49,710 bases of DNA. Origin: an uncultured Oscillospiraceae bacterium (GTDB lineage Bacteria; Bacillota; Clostridia; Oscillospirales; Oscillospiraceae). The notes under the pieces were generated by a model. It had not been told where the DNA came from. It saw only the letters and a list, made by a program, of their open reading frames with translations, and did not search any database. Position numbers and translations under genes: made by a program. Location of the stretch: assembly GCA_934567115.1 (NCBI GenBank), contig CAKTJA010000001.1, positions 1 through 49,710 of the forward strand, in the 5' to 3' direction. Positions 26,375 through 35,607 of this stretch are shown in pieces. The first letter of the stretch is position 1; each line of letters starts with the position of its first letter.

Positions 26375-26784
26375 AGCTCAGGCTCCTCCCGTACGGCGTT
26401 GAGATAGAAGGGAAATACCAGATTGTCGCGGCTGTTCGTCGCCGCCAGAGTATAGTTCACGTTCACCAGAAGGCAGCCGTTTTTCATCTCCGGATCGACC
26501 TCGACGTCCACGTCGCCGATGCGCGGCTCCTGCGCCAGAAGAAGCCCGCGCAGATCGTCGGACAGCATCCGCAGCATCGTGGGCGACGCGTCCATAAACG
26601 CGTATGAGGTCAGAGCGCTGCCGAAGCCCGGCTCCAGCCAGCGCTCGCCCCGGCTGGTCATCAGGATCAGATATACGGATTCCCGGACGCTCCGCGCCCC
26701 CTCGGAGACCGCGAACCGTCCCGTGCCGGGGTCGATCTGCGGCGGAAAGCGCATCCCCGCGCCCAAAAACGCCCTGTCGTTCAT
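26371..26784 (-). CDS. GPW/gp25-family baseplate protein (Afp9-like)
   Basis: The 137 residues match the gp25/GpW family: an N-terminal FPPQIDPGTGRFAVSEGARSVR-type opening, VRESVYLILMTSRGERWLEP around residues 33-52 and a C-terminal VNVNYTLAATNSRDNLVFPF strand (about 111-130). In T4 and Afp this small protein starts sheath polymerisation at the baseplate. GGAGGAGG is followed by two adjacent ATGs (26787 and 26784); the second has the better spacing. It is coupled to the next J-like gene by a four-base overlap. Confidence 0.93.
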   Translation of the reverse strand: MNDRAFLGAGMRFPPQIDPGTGRFAVSEGARSVRESVYLILMTSRGERWLEPGFGSALTSYAFMDASPTMLRMLSDDLRGLLLAQEPRIGDVDVEVDPEMKNGCLLVNVNYTLAATNSRDNLVFPFYLNAVREEPEL

Positions 26785-26803
26785 CATATCCCTCCTCCGC
26801 TTT

Positions 26804-27664
26804 TTATCCGACGGACACCGTGGAACCGGACACCGTCGCCGTTCCGGAGCTTTCCAGCTTCAGCGCGGAGCTGGCGTTTGCCGCCACCTGCGGCGCTTCC
26901 AGCTTTACGGCGCTGTCGCTCTTGACGGTCACGCCGTTTCCGCCCTCCAGCCGGATGGAATCCGCCTTGATGGACACGGCCCCGGATTCGCCGTTCATGG
27001 TCACGGTGATCTTGTCGCCCACCTTGAATTCGATCTTGCTCTTGATCTGCACTTTCAGCGTTCCGGAGCCCTCCGCCGTGTACATCTCGATAAAATCCTC
27101 CTTGGCCTTGTCGCCGATTCGGATCTTTTCGTTTTCGTTATCCATCAGGATCTGTAACTTTTTCCCCGCCGTCTCCAGCGTCAGCTTATCCTTGCTTCCG
27201 TCCTCGGCGGAGCTATTGTCCTCAAAAATAATGGAGGTCCCGTGCCTTGTCACGATGCGCTTGAACTGATTGTCCTTATCGACGGAATCCTTCAAAAATT
27301 TGTCCGCCGTCCGCGAAATGCAGCCGATGACATAGGGCTTTTCGATGTTTCCGCCCTCAAAGGCCAGAAGCACCTGATCCCCGACCTCCGGGAGGAAATA
27401 GTGCCCCCACTTGCTGCCCGAGGACGGCATGGCCACGCGCGCCCATTTCAGCTCGTTCGCGTCGGCGTCCCGCGTGGGAATGGTCACGCAGACCCGTCCG
27501 TCCATGGCGTCCGCCCCGGAGTTGGAGCCGCCCGCGGCGGTGCTGTTCGGGTCGAAGTTCTTCGCCACGATGCCCACCGTCACGCCCCAGATGCGATTGT
27601 CTCCGGTCTCGGTCTTCGTGACCTGCCGTTCCGTGATCTCGTCAATAATATCGTAAAGCCCCAT
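26804..27664 (-). CDS. Spike protein, gpV/gp5-like (VgrG C-terminal half)
   Basis: The 286 residues contain an OB-fold like that of phage gpV and T4 gp5/VgrG (about 20-125: GRVCVTIPT, WARVAMP, PEVGDQVLLAFEGGNIEKPY). A regular alternating beta segment (about 145-286), rich in Val, Lys, Thr and Ser, is typical of the triple-stranded beta-helix that forms the spike. Afp8 and VgrG combine hub and spike in one chain; here the hub is a separate gene just upstream (27686-29068). The DUF4280 tip would cap it. GGAGAGG precedes the ATG. Confidence 0.9.
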   Translation of the reverse strand: MGLYDIIDEITERQVTKTETGDNRIWGVTVGIVAKNFDPNSTAAGGSNSGADAMDGRVCVTIPTRDADANELKWARVAMPSSGSKWGHYFLPEVGDQVLLAFEGGNIEKPYVIGCISRTADKFLKDSVDKDNQFKRIVTRHGTSIIFEDNSSAEDGSKDKLTLETAGKKLQILMDNENEKIRIGDKAKEDFIEMYTAEGSGTLKVQIKSKIEFKVGDKITVTMNGESGAVSIKADSIRLEGGNGVTVKSDSAVKLEAPQVAANASSALKLESSGTATVSGSTVSVG

Positions 27665-27685
27665 GACCTCTCCTTTTCCCTGCGG

Positions 27686-29068
27686 TCAAAATCCGCCCGC
27701 CATGCCGGCGATCGCGGACGCTGCCGGCGCGGCGGCAGCCGCAGCTCCTCCTGCGGCCCCGGCGATCGCGGACGCCCGCCCGGACGCTCCGCCGACCGCA
27801 TTCGCGGCCCTTCCCGTCTGTCCCCCGCCGGCGGAGGACACGCTCGCGGAGCCGCTTCCCGGGGTGGTCTTTATCTGCGCGGCGCAGCCGGTGATATGCG
27901 TGCGGAAGCCCCCGTCGCTTGTAAAATCGTGGGTCACCGCCGTCAGGTAAAACTGATTGTCCACCGGAACGCCCATGCCGGTCACTTCCATAAACCGGCC
28001 CGGAACAAGATCCGGCATCCCCACGCAGTCCGCCTCGAGCGAGCCGAGCCGATAGCTCATTTTCTCCATCAGCGAAGCGACCCGCGCCTCCGCCTCGTCC
28101 TGCGAGGTGATGGACGCGTCCAGATAGACCTTCGTGCCCTTGCCGACCAGCTGCTTTGCCTTGCCCGCCGTCGAAAGGGTGTTGTTGAACGCGCTGTTCG
28201 CCGAGATGACCTCGCCCTTTCCGGGGTTCATGGCCCGGGCCTCGATCTTCCCGACGACGCCCGTGATGCTGTATTGGATCTGGAAGCCCCTCAGACCGGT
28301 GCGGCTGCCCATTTTGATCAGCAGCGACGCATCGCTCTTCGCGGGGCGGAAGAGCACCTTGCCCCGATCCACAAAAAATTCGTAATTATACCGCTTTGCC
28401 GCGCGGACTACAAATTCATAGTCGCTCTCGCTCACCATCTCCACCGACAGCGGCGAGGACTTCGGCGGACCGCCCGCGCCCGGAACGCCGAGTGCGTCCG
28501 GCGTATCGGATATCTCCACCGCCGTAACGCCGCCCATGCTGCGCAGCCTTCCCTCGCCGGTCCGGTTCAAAACCTCCTTCACAGCCGCGCTGTAGGTCGC
28601 GGCCTGAAGCGAAGACGCGTATGAGCCGCCCATCATCAGGCCCTTCACATCCATGGCGCTGATCTCGATATAGGGGAGGTCCCCCGGCTCGAACCCGAAC
28701 GCCACGCCGGAGATGAATCCGACGAACACCGTCTCCAGCCGGTCCAGATAGCCCAGCTGCACGGTGACCGAATTTCCCATCATCACCTGATTCTTCACCT
28801 TGTCGTAAAAGAACTTCCCGGTGGTGGGGTCGTAGGAATCAAACAGGCGGAAGGAGGCCACGGACGCCTCGTATCCGGAGGAAAGCTCAACGTGGATATC
28901 GTTGACGGCCATTCCCGCGCTTATGCTGTCGAACTCGTCCTCCCCCAGCAGCACTCTGGCTCTGGGGTGGGCGAAGTCCTCATACTTCTCCTGAAGCTTT
29001 TCATAGGTGTGCTGGCATGCGCCGCCCACACTGCCGCCGACGGCTCCGATCGCTCCCGGAAGCGGCAT
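27686..29068 (-). CDS. Hub protein, phage late control gpD-like (gp27/VgrG N-terminal half)
   Basis: This 460-residue hub shows the gpD/gp27 pattern: VQLGYLDRLETVFVGFISGV near residues 101-120, IEISAMDVKGLMMGG and the second-barrel SESDYEFVVRAAKRYNYEFF (about 213-232). The C-terminal 55 or so residues are a low-complexity tail of Gly, Ala and Ser (for example AAGGAAAAAAPAA) that leads toward no known domain. As the trimeric hub it joins the tube to the spike. The neighbouring spike gene starts 21 bases downstream, so together they equal one VgrG/Afp8. The Gly/Ala tail is odd for a hub and may be a flexible linker to cargo or membrane. Confidence 0.9.
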   Translation of the reverse strand: MPLPGAIGAVGGSVGGACQHTYEKLQEKYEDFAHPRARVLLGEDEFDSISAGMAVNDIHVELSSGYEASVASFRLFDSYDPTTGKFFYDKVKNQVMMGNSVTVQLGYLDRLETVFVGFISGVAFGFEPGDLPYIEISAMDVKGLMMGGSYASSLQAATYSAAVKEVLNRTGEGRLRSMGGVTAVEISDTPDALGVPGAGGPPKSSPLSVEMVSESDYEFVVRAAKRYNYEFFVDRGKVLFRPAKSDASLLIKMGSRTGLRGFQIQYSITGVVGKIEARAMNPGKGEVISANSAFNNTLSTAGKAKQLVGKGTKVYLDASITSQDEAEARVASLMEKMSYRLGSLEADCVGMPDLVPGRFMEVTGMGVPVDNQFYLTAVTHDFTSDGGFRTHITGCAAQIKTTPGSGSASVSSAGGGQTGRAANAVGGASGRASAIAGAAGGAAAAAAPAASAIAGMAGGF

Positions 29069-29110
29069 ACGCGCTCCCTCCCTTCCCTGTGTTTTTGTCC
29101 TCCCGCCGCC

Positions 29111-29878
29111 TCAGAAAGCGCCGAGATTCAGAAGATTCCCCAGCTTCTGCCCGGCGCTCTTCCCCTGAGAGAGCGCGCCGGAATCGATCATGTCGTCCAG
29201 AGCCTTGTTCCAATACTGAATGTCCGCCCCGGACTCCACCTGCTGGGCTATGTTCATGCGCACCCTGCTGCGCACCGGTCTGCCCGAAACGGAGAACATG
29301 GTGTATTCCGCCTGCACCTCGATCAGCTGACCGGTAAAGGCCATGTCTGCCCAGCGGAACGTCACCACGCGGGTGCTCGGCCGCATCAGCGCGGCGATCA
29401 GTCCGTCCGTCTGCGGCTGGACCGTGTATCCGCCCTTCGCCGCCTGAATGATCCCGGACGCCGAGGACACGGCGCCGCCCACGGAGGGGCTGAACTTTTC
29501 CGCCATAAACGCATCCTTGGGATTCATCGCGTCAAACAGCAGCTCGACGGACAAAACCACCAGCGGCGGACGCGGGCTCTGATTCGGAATGCCGCTGTCC
29601 ACGTTCTGCTGCAAGTAGGTGAAGGGGATGGCCTCGGCATTCGCCTGAATGGACAGCGTCGCCGGGTTGTACTGCACCTGCATCACACAGGCGTCCATCC
29701 CGGCCTTCGTCATGGCGGCGCTGGTCGCGTTCATGCCGGCCGCCGCGCCGCGAAGCGCCCTCTCGGCCGACGCCGCCACCTGCGCGGAGTCCACCTCCTC
29801 AGCGTCCTTCCGGTGGATGATAAGAAGCGCCTTTTGTATGTTACCAAGCGCGGACGCCGCAATATCTCCAATGCTCAT
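29111..29878 (-). CDS. CIS_tube-family protein (Afp7-like), second copy
   Basis: This 255-residue protein carries the CIS tube-family pattern: a QVQYNPATLSIQANAEAIPF strand near residues 88-107, then VTFRWADMAFTGQLIEVQAE and YTMFSVSGRPVRSRVRM (about 175-215). In Afp the related protein Afp7 links the tube to the hub and carries a LysM domain; no LysM is present here. The ATG at 29878 follows GGGGGAGG; an in-frame start 8 codons earlier is less likely. It is a clear paralogue of the adjacent upstream gene (29899-30699): both share MSIG at the start, FRWAD and a leucine-rich C-terminal tail (NLLNL/LLNLSL). Confidence 0.85.
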   Translation of the reverse strand: MSIGDIAASALGNIQKALLIIHRKDAEEVDSAQVAASAERALRGAAAGMNATSAAMTKAGMDACVMQVQYNPATLSIQANAEAIPFTYLQQNVDSGIPNQSPRPPLVVLSVELLFDAMNPKDAFMAEKFSPSVGGAVSSASGIIQAAKGGYTVQPQTDGLIAALMRPSTRVVTFRWADMAFTGQLIEVQAEYTMFSVSGRPVRSRVRMNIAQQVESGADIQYWNKALDDMIDSGALSQGKSAGQKLGNLLNLGAF

Positions 29879-29898
29879 CGCGCCGCCTCCCCCTTTCG

Positions 29899-30699
29899 TC
29901 AAAGGCTGAGATTCAAAAGACTGCCCGTCGTCTGCTCAACCTTCACCAGATTTTCCGTCTCTCCGCCGAAGGCCCGTTCAAAGCTGTCATACCAGCCGTA
30001 CAGCATATTGGGGTCCATCTCATGCTGAATGCGCAGCAGCACCTGCGCGCGGATGGGCCGCCCCGACGGGGAAAACATGGTGTAGTTCGCCCGGATGGTG
30101 TTGAGCTGTCCGATAAACGCAAAGTCCGCCCAGCGGAAGCTAATGGACCGCGTATAGGGATTTCGAAGCGCCGCCACCAGCGCCTCCACCTGTCCCTGAA
30201 CGCTGTGGACCGTTCCCTTTCCAACGGCGTCCTTACCCATTTTCACCGCGTTGGAAACGCCCTGCGCCGTGAACCCGGCGGTAAATTTGTCCCACATGAA
30301 CGCGTCATAGGTCTGCATGTCGTCAAAGTAGAGCATCACCGTCAGGTTCAGCTTCGCGTCCTCGACAGCCATCGTGCGGCTTCTTCCGGTGGTCCCGTCC
30401 TGTTCGCTTTTCGGGACGGCGGAGGCGTTGAGCGTCAGCTCCGACGGGTTGAACTGCACACGCAGCGTGCGGTCCTGACTGCCGGGATAGCTGGGCGGCG
30501 CGCCGTTCTCCAGCGCCGCGGCGGTCGCCCGAACGCGCGCCTTGTTCAGCGCGCTGAGCGTCTGCGCCACGCTGAGGCCGCCGGTCACGCCCTCGTTCAG
30601 CTTTGCGGCCCGCTCCCTGTAATCGTGGATCACCAGAAGCGCCGTCTCTATATTTCCGGTCAGCGAGGCCGCCGCCTGCTGTCCGATGCTCATCGCCAT
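29899..30699 (-). CDS. CIS_tube-family protein (Afp7-like), first copy
   Basis: This 266-residue protein has RVQFNPSELTLNASAVPKSE near residues 92-111, ISFRWADFAFIGQLNTIRA and YTMFSPSGRPIRAQVLLRIQ (about 192-232), the family signature. It probably forms the ring joining the last tube layer to the hub. There is no LysM domain. It ends with LLNLSL, matching the C-terminal motif of its paralogue, which may be a docking peptide. Two ATGs (codons 1 and 3) are possible starts; a G-rich ribosome site lies before the first. It follows the 999-aa charged protein by 31 bases. Confidence 0.85.
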   Translation of the reverse strand: MAMSIGQQAAASLTGNIETALLVIHDYRERAAKLNEGVTGGLSVAQTLSALNKARVRATAAALENGAPPSYPGSQDRTLRVQFNPSELTLNASAVPKSEQDGTTGRSRTMAVEDAKLNLTVMLYFDDMQTYDAFMWDKFTAGFTAQGVSNAVKMGKDAVGKGTVHSVQGQVEALVAALRNPYTRSISFRWADFAFIGQLNTIRANYTMFSPSGRPIRAQVLLRIQHEMDPNMLYGWYDSFERAFGGETENLVKVEQTTGSLLNLSL

Positions 30700-30730
30700 G
30701 TCTGTCCGCCCCCTTCAAAAATGACCCGCG

Positions 30731-33730
30731 CTACAGTCTGCCTCTGCGGCTGCGCTCCGCCTGTAGGCGCTTTTCCATCTGCCGGTACACCTGATCGGAG
30801 ATGGATCTCATCTGCCTTGCAAGCGTCCGGTTCACCAGCTCCGTTATATCCTCCGTGGTCTGCGCCACGACCTTGCGCTCGATCTGGTTCACGTCCACCT
30901 GACGGGTCTGCTGCCGGGTGGTCCTGTCAACCGTTTCCGTGCGGGAAACGTCGCGGGTCTGCCTCTCCTGCATCCGCTCAAGCAGCTCCTCCGTCACATC
31001 GGGGGCCGTCTGCTTATGAACGATCTTCACCGCCGGGAGCGGTGCGGCGCTCTCCTGCACGGCGGCGCGCGCGCCCTCCGTCAGGCGGGCCAGACTTTCC
31101 GCCGCGCTCTCCGTCTGCGGCTGCCGCAGCAGCTCCTTTTCCGGCGGCTGCGCGGACAGGCTCTCGACCGGAACCTCCCGCTCCTGCGCCGCCCTCAGCG
31201 CCGCTTGAAGCGCGCCCTGATTTCCGGGGCGCAGCAAGCCTTTTGCAAGCGTGCCCTCCGGGTCCTTCCGATAGGCCAGCACGGTCTCGTACAGCGCGCG
31301 GTTCTCCGCGCCCGCCTGACGAAGGATCGCCTCCTCCCCACTGTCGGGCGCGGGATGGACGACGGCGGGCGCGTCGGCGCGCGATTCATAGATCTCCCGC
31401 AGGACCTCCTCGGGCCGCTCCAGCGCCCGCAGCGCGGAGCGCATGGTCCTCTGAATGTCCGGGGCGGCGGGGAGCCGCGTCTCTTTTTTCCCGCTCTCCT
31501 CCCGCATCGCCTGCAAAACCGTGCGGTTGTGTTGGTCGATCCGGGTGAGCTCCTCACGCAGAAATTCCGGGGCCTGCTCCTCCGCCTCGCGGGGCGTCAT
31601 CGTAACCGGCGGGACCTCCGTCCGCTCGGGGACCACGGGCCGCCGCCACGCCTCCGGCCACGGGACCGCTCTCTCCTGCCGCTCCAGTACGGAGTCGGTA
31701 TGCAGCCGCGTCTCTCGAAGCTCGCGCAGCCGCTCCTCCTCCCGGTCGACGCGCTCTCTGTAAAGCATCGGGGTCCTCGCGGACGGCTGCGGGGGCCATA
31801 GCCCGCTCAGCCGTTCGATCTCCGTTCTAAGCTCGCGCTCCGTGCGCGGTGCGGCAGTCCCTGCCTTCGCCTCGCGCATCGGGAAGCGCGCCGCCTCCTC
31901 CGTGGGCGACTGCCCCTCCCGAAGGACGCGGGACGCGGGTTCCGCCGCCGCGCGCGTCAGCGTTTCATGCTCCGTCCGTCCGAACAGCTCCCGCAGCGTG
32001 CGCCGCTCAAGCTCCCGGCTGTCGCGGTACAATGCGCTGTCCTTCGAATCGGTCCGTTCCGTAAAAATATGCTCCGCCGTCCGCTCAGGCAGCGTCTCCA
32101 CCGGCTCCCCCGCCCTTGCGGGGATCAGCTCCGCCGTCTCCCTCTGCGGGACGAGCTGCCCGCTCCCCCGGCTGAGCTGACGCAGGATCGTCTCCCGCAG
32201 CCGCTCGCTGTGAAGCTCTCGCTCACGCTCGCTCCGCAGAGCGGCTTCCCGCTCCTCCGGTGAAAGCGCCGACGCCGAAGCCGCCGGCTGCGAAGCGTCC
32301 GACGGTCTCTCCTCCCGTACCGGGCGCGGCGCTTCGTTGAAAATCTGTGTGCTCTGCCGGTTTTGGACCGAATCGCCCTCCACCGTCTGATTCCAATAGG
32401 TCAGCTCCGGACCCTCTGGCACCGGAGCGTCCGCTCTTCCGTCGGCAGCCGGCGCGCCGGACAGAAGCTCGCGCAGCGTCCGCCGCTCAAGCTCGCGTGT
32501 CTCCCGCCATGCGGAGGATCGCTCTATATCCCGGGCCGGACGGCTCTCGCCCCGTCCGCTCTCCCGCTGTTCGGAGCGCTGCGGCTGCGCGCCCTCGCGC
32601 ATGGGACGCTCTTCGTCGTCCGTTTCCGATTCGGTCCCCGGGAAAGCAAAAAGCTTCTCCGTCGGGAAAAACTGCCGGTAAAGCGTCTGATACTCCTTCA
32701 GCTCCTGCGCGTAGCTTTCCCACACGGAATCCGCGTGCAGCTGCACCGGCGCGGCCGACTGCGGCTGACTGTGATACGTCTCAAACCGCGACAGCGAATT
32801 TTCCGCCGTCTGCCACAGCGCGTTCTGGATGCTCACCCACTGCTCCTGCCGAAGCTGCGGGCGGTTGAGCACCTCCACCACCGTATGGTCCACAGTGGAA
32901 AGCAGCGCTGCCGCCGCCGCCTGAGAGAGCACCTGCTCCCCATCCTGCGGCGGCTCGAGGATCGTCCCGTCCTCGTACCGGTTCACATGGCTGAGCAGAT
33001 GAAGCTGCGGCCGCTCATAGAGCTTTTGCTTCAGCTCCGTCAGCGCCACGGCGTTGCTCACACGCAGCTGCTCCGAAAGCCTCAGCTCCTGCGCGCGGAA
33101 GATCCCGTCCGCGCCGGTCAGGCTCCGCTGGAACGCGTGGATCGTCTCATACAGCTTCGCCGTATCCAGCCGGTCGAATATCTCCATGAACAGCGTCATG
33201 CCGTCCGTCTGCCGGGGCTGCTCCGCCTCCCCGCTCTTCTCCGCGCGCAGCGGAAGCGGCGGGACCGGCTCCCCCGACAGCTGCTTCTGCACGATCCGCT
33301 CAAGCCCGTCGCGGTACAGCTGCGTCAGGCGGAGCGTGTTCCCGCTCTCCGCGCGCAGCTGGCGCACCTGCTCCATAAACCGCGCCGCGTCGGAAATGCC
33401 GAGCCGGTCCAGCACCGTGGAGATATAGACCTGATCCTGATAGGTGAACTGCTCTGTCCCGTCAAGGAGAATGCGGTTCACCACGTTGTTGACCACTTCC
33501 ATGGTGACGCTTCGCACGTCCACCGTGTTCTGCTGATTGACCAGCGTCGTCATGCCTCCCGGCTCCTCCGGAAGCTCCGGCGGCGCGGTCATCAAAAACA
33601 GGAGGTCCTTCGGCGCGAAGTGCGCGCCCAGCAGGTCGTAATTGCCCCGGAGCCGTTCGCAGAAGCTCTCCACATTCGCGGTGAGCGCCTGTGTGATATG
33701 TAACTGAACGGGAGCTTTCAGCGTCAGCAT
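30731..33730 (-). CDS. Large charged, probably disordered protein; tape-measure or scaffold candidate
   Basis: This 999-residue protein has no family I recognise. The first 370 or so residues are helical and may fold. The middle (about 375-790) is dominated by Arg, Glu, Pro and Ser with no hydrophobic core, and contains a repeated motif (RELERRTLREL) near residues 413 and 572. The last 110 or so residues are Gln/Arg/Glu-rich helix ending in a basic RSRRGRL. It has no signal peptide or TM. GAGGAGG precedes the ATG. It lies between the tube-domain fusion and the Afp7-like genes, where phages place the tape-measure gene. Tape measure, tube-lumen filler or cargo scaffold are possible; none is proven. 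Confidence 0.75.
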   Translation of the reverse strand: MLTLKAPVQLHITQALTANVESFCERLRGNYDLLGAHFAPKDLLFLMTAPPELPEEPGGMTTLVNQQNTVDVRSVTMEVVNNVVNRILLDGTEQFTYQDQVYISTVLDRLGISDAARFMEQVRQLRAESGNTLRLTQLYRDGLERIVQKQLSGEPVPPLPLRAEKSGEAEQPRQTDGMTLFMEIFDRLDTAKLYETIHAFQRSLTGADGIFRAQELRLSEQLRVSNAVALTELKQKLYERPQLHLLSHVNRYEDGTILEPPQDGEQVLSQAAAAALLSTVDHTVVEVLNRPQLRQEQWVSIQNALWQTAENSLSRFETYHSQPQSAAPVQLHADSVWESYAQELKEYQTLYRQFFPTEKLFAFPGTESETDDEERPMREGAQPQRSEQRESGRGESRPARDIERSSAWRETRELERRTLRELLSGAPAADGRADAPVPEGPELTYWNQTVEGDSVQNRQSTQIFNEAPRPVREERPSDASQPAASASALSPEEREAALRSERERELHSERLRETILRQLSRGSGQLVPQRETAELIPARAGEPVETLPERTAEHIFTERTDSKDSALYRDSRELERRTLRELFGRTEHETLTRAAAEPASRVLREGQSPTEEAARFPMREAKAGTAAPRTERELRTEIERLSGLWPPQPSARTPMLYRERVDREEERLRELRETRLHTDSVLERQERAVPWPEAWRRPVVPERTEVPPVTMTPREAEEQAPEFLREELTRIDQHNRTVLQAMREESGKKETRLPAAPDIQRTMRSALRALERPEEVLREIYESRADAPAVVHPAPDSGEEAILRQAGAENRALYETVLAYRKDPEGTLAKGLLRPGNQGALQAALRAAQEREVPVESLSAQPPEKELLRQPQTESAAESLARLTEGARAAVQESAAPLPAVKIVHKQTAPDVTEELLERMQERQTRDVSRTETVDRTTRQQTRQVDVNQIERKVVAQTTEDITELVNRTLARQMRSISDQVYRQMEKRLQAERSRRGRL

Positions 33731-33759
33731 AAGGACCTCCTCTGTCCGCCGTTACCCGT

Positions 33760-35586
33760 TCAGGCCCCGGCGGGCAGTTCCACAACCTCCGAAAGCAGCT
33801 TGCGCGCGGCCTGCATGTGCTGGCACGTTTCGCGCACCTGCCTCTCGTGGAGGCAGGTCTGCCGGGAGAGCTTTTTCACTTCTTCAAACAAACGGTTCAC
33901 ACTCAGCAGGTCGCCCTCCGACGCCGCCTGAAGCTCGTCGTTCTTATCCCTGCACCTGTCATGCTGACCCGCGCAGTCCTTCTGCGCCGTTTCGCCCTTC
34001 GTTCTGCGCAGCTTCATGTTGGTCAAGCTGTTTTGCAGGGGATTGATCTGGCCCATGCCGCGCTCCAGCGCCGCCTGAGCGTCCGCCAGCTCGCGGTCCG
34101 CCGCACCGGCGGCGTTTCGTGCCGCCTCCGCGCGGGCCGCCGTGTCCTTCCATTCGTCCTCTGCCTTTTCATACGCGGAGGACGCCGCGTCCGCCGCGGC
34201 TCTCGCCGCCGCTTCCTCCTGCTCGGCCTCGCTCAGCGCCGTCGTGCCGAGGTCGGACAGCTCCGCCTCCAGCCGCTTCTTCTCCGCCTCCAGCTGCTCC
34301 CGCTCGCTCCTGAGCTTTGCAAGCTCGGCGCAGTTCTTTCTCTGTCGGGCGGCGTTGTCCAGCGCCCGCTTTGCTTCGTTGCGAAGCTCGGCCATCGTTT
34401 CCAGATCGCGCGCAAGCTCCGCCTTTGTGCGCGGCTTCTCCGCGCCCTCTTCGTTCTCTTCGCCCTCATCAACGGACTCGGGCGCGGCGTCGTACTCGGC
34501 CTGCGTCTGCCGCAGCTCCTTCTCCGCCGCATCGTATGCCTTCTGCGCCTGATCCAGCGCGGTCTGCGCCGCGCTCTCCTCCCGCAGCTCCGCCGGAAGG
34601 CTGTTTTCCAGCTCCGCGCTCTCCACGCCGTTCTTCGCCAGCTGCATATCCAGTCCTCTGGATTCCCTGCGCTTTTCCTCTATCTCCTCGCCAAGCGCGT
34701 CCAGCGCGTCCTTCGCCCTGCGGCGCTGCGCGTCCTTCTCCGCCCAGTCCTCTCTCTTTTCGTCCGCTGCGGCCCGCGCGGCGGGAATCTCCTGCTCCGC
34801 CTCGTCGGCAAGCGCCTTTTTCGTCTTGCCGCCCGCGCCGTTAAGCCCACGCTTTGCCGCGTCCAGCCGCTGCGTCAGAGCGCCTCCCGCGCCCGTCGCG
34901 GCGCGCAGCTCCGCCAGCGTCTCCGTCAGCTCTTCGATCAACGCGTCCGCGTCCGCCACGGCAAATTCGTCCTTCGCGCGGTCCCGCGCCGCAAGCGCCT
35001 GATTGTAAAGATCCTGCCCGATCGCCTTCAGCTCCGCCGGCGTTTTATCAAGCGTCCTCGCGTTGGTGGGAACGGTCTTCACGTCCTTGGAAATGTCGTC
35101 CCCCACCTCGCTCCACGGGATATCCACGCAGAGCATCTCACGATAGCCGAGCGTCGTGGTCTCCACGAGAAGCCCGGACTGATCGGCGACAAGATCGCCG
35201 TAGGTCTTCTTCATGACCGTACAGCCGGTGAACACATAGGTCCGCGCCACCACGCCGGGGATAAACTGGTCGTGGTTCCTGCTGACAAACAGCAGCACCG
35301 GCAGCGTGAGATCCGCCCCCAGCGGCAGCGGATCCATATAATCCACGCCAACATACCGTTCTATTTCCAGTGTGAAGGGCCGGGAGATGGGCTTTCGCCG
35401 CATGTGGACATAGTCGTTAAGACCGCCCTCCTGGATGTAGTCGTATTCCAGCTCTCTGGAAAAGGCCCGCACACTTTTACAGGGCAGGTCGAACAGCAGC
35501 TCCACACGCAGCATGAAGTTAAAATTGACCAGCGGATTTTTTCCCTGATTCCAAACGACCCAGTTCTGGTCCGAAATGCCGGCCAT
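33760..35586 (-). CDS. Tail-tube-like domain fused to a long coiled coil
   Basis: The first 155 or so residues look like a second CIS tube protein (Afp5-like): NFNFMLRVELLF, EGGLNDYVHMRRKPISRPFT near residues 53-72, LEIERYVG, and a Cys-Thr-Val-Met-Lys strand. From about 195 to the C-terminus the chain is almost wholly heptad-rich Ala/Glu/Lys/Arg coiled coil, with a break of acidic low complexity near residue 370 and a Cys/Leu-containing end. Known tube proteins are about 150 residues, so the 450-residue extension is unusual. AAGGAGG precedes the ATG. It could start the tube while its coiled coil fills the lumen as a length ruler, or contact cargo. One uninterrupted frame argues against a gene-merging error. 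Confidence 0.8.
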   Translation of the reverse strand: MAGISDQNWVVWNQGKNPLVNFNFMLRVELLFDLPCKSVRAFSRELEYDYIQEGGLNDYVHMRRKPISRPFTLEIERYVGVDYMDPLPLGADLTLPVLLFVSRNHDQFIPGVVARTYVFTGCTVMKKTYGDLVADQSGLLVETTTLGYREMLCVDIPWSEVGDDISKDVKTVPTNARTLDKTPAELKAIGQDLYNQALAARDRAKDEFAVADADALIEELTETLAELRAATGAGGALTQRLDAAKRGLNGAGGKTKKALADEAEQEIPAARAAADEKREDWAEKDAQRRRAKDALDALGEEIEEKRRESRGLDMQLAKNGVESAELENSLPAELREESAAQTALDQAQKAYDAAEKELRQTQAEYDAAPESVDEGEENEEGAEKPRTKAELARDLETMAELRNEAKRALDNAARQRKNCAELAKLRSEREQLEAEKKRLEAELSDLGTTALSEAEQEEAAARAAADAASSAYEKAEDEWKDTAARAEAARNAAGAADRELADAQAALERGMGQINPLQNSLTNMKLRRTKGETAQKDCAGQHDRCRDKNDELQAASEGDLLSVNRLFEEVKKLSRQTCLHERQVRETCQHMQAARKLLSEVVELPAGA

Positions 35587-35607
35587 GGCGATGCGCCTCC
35601 TTACCCG

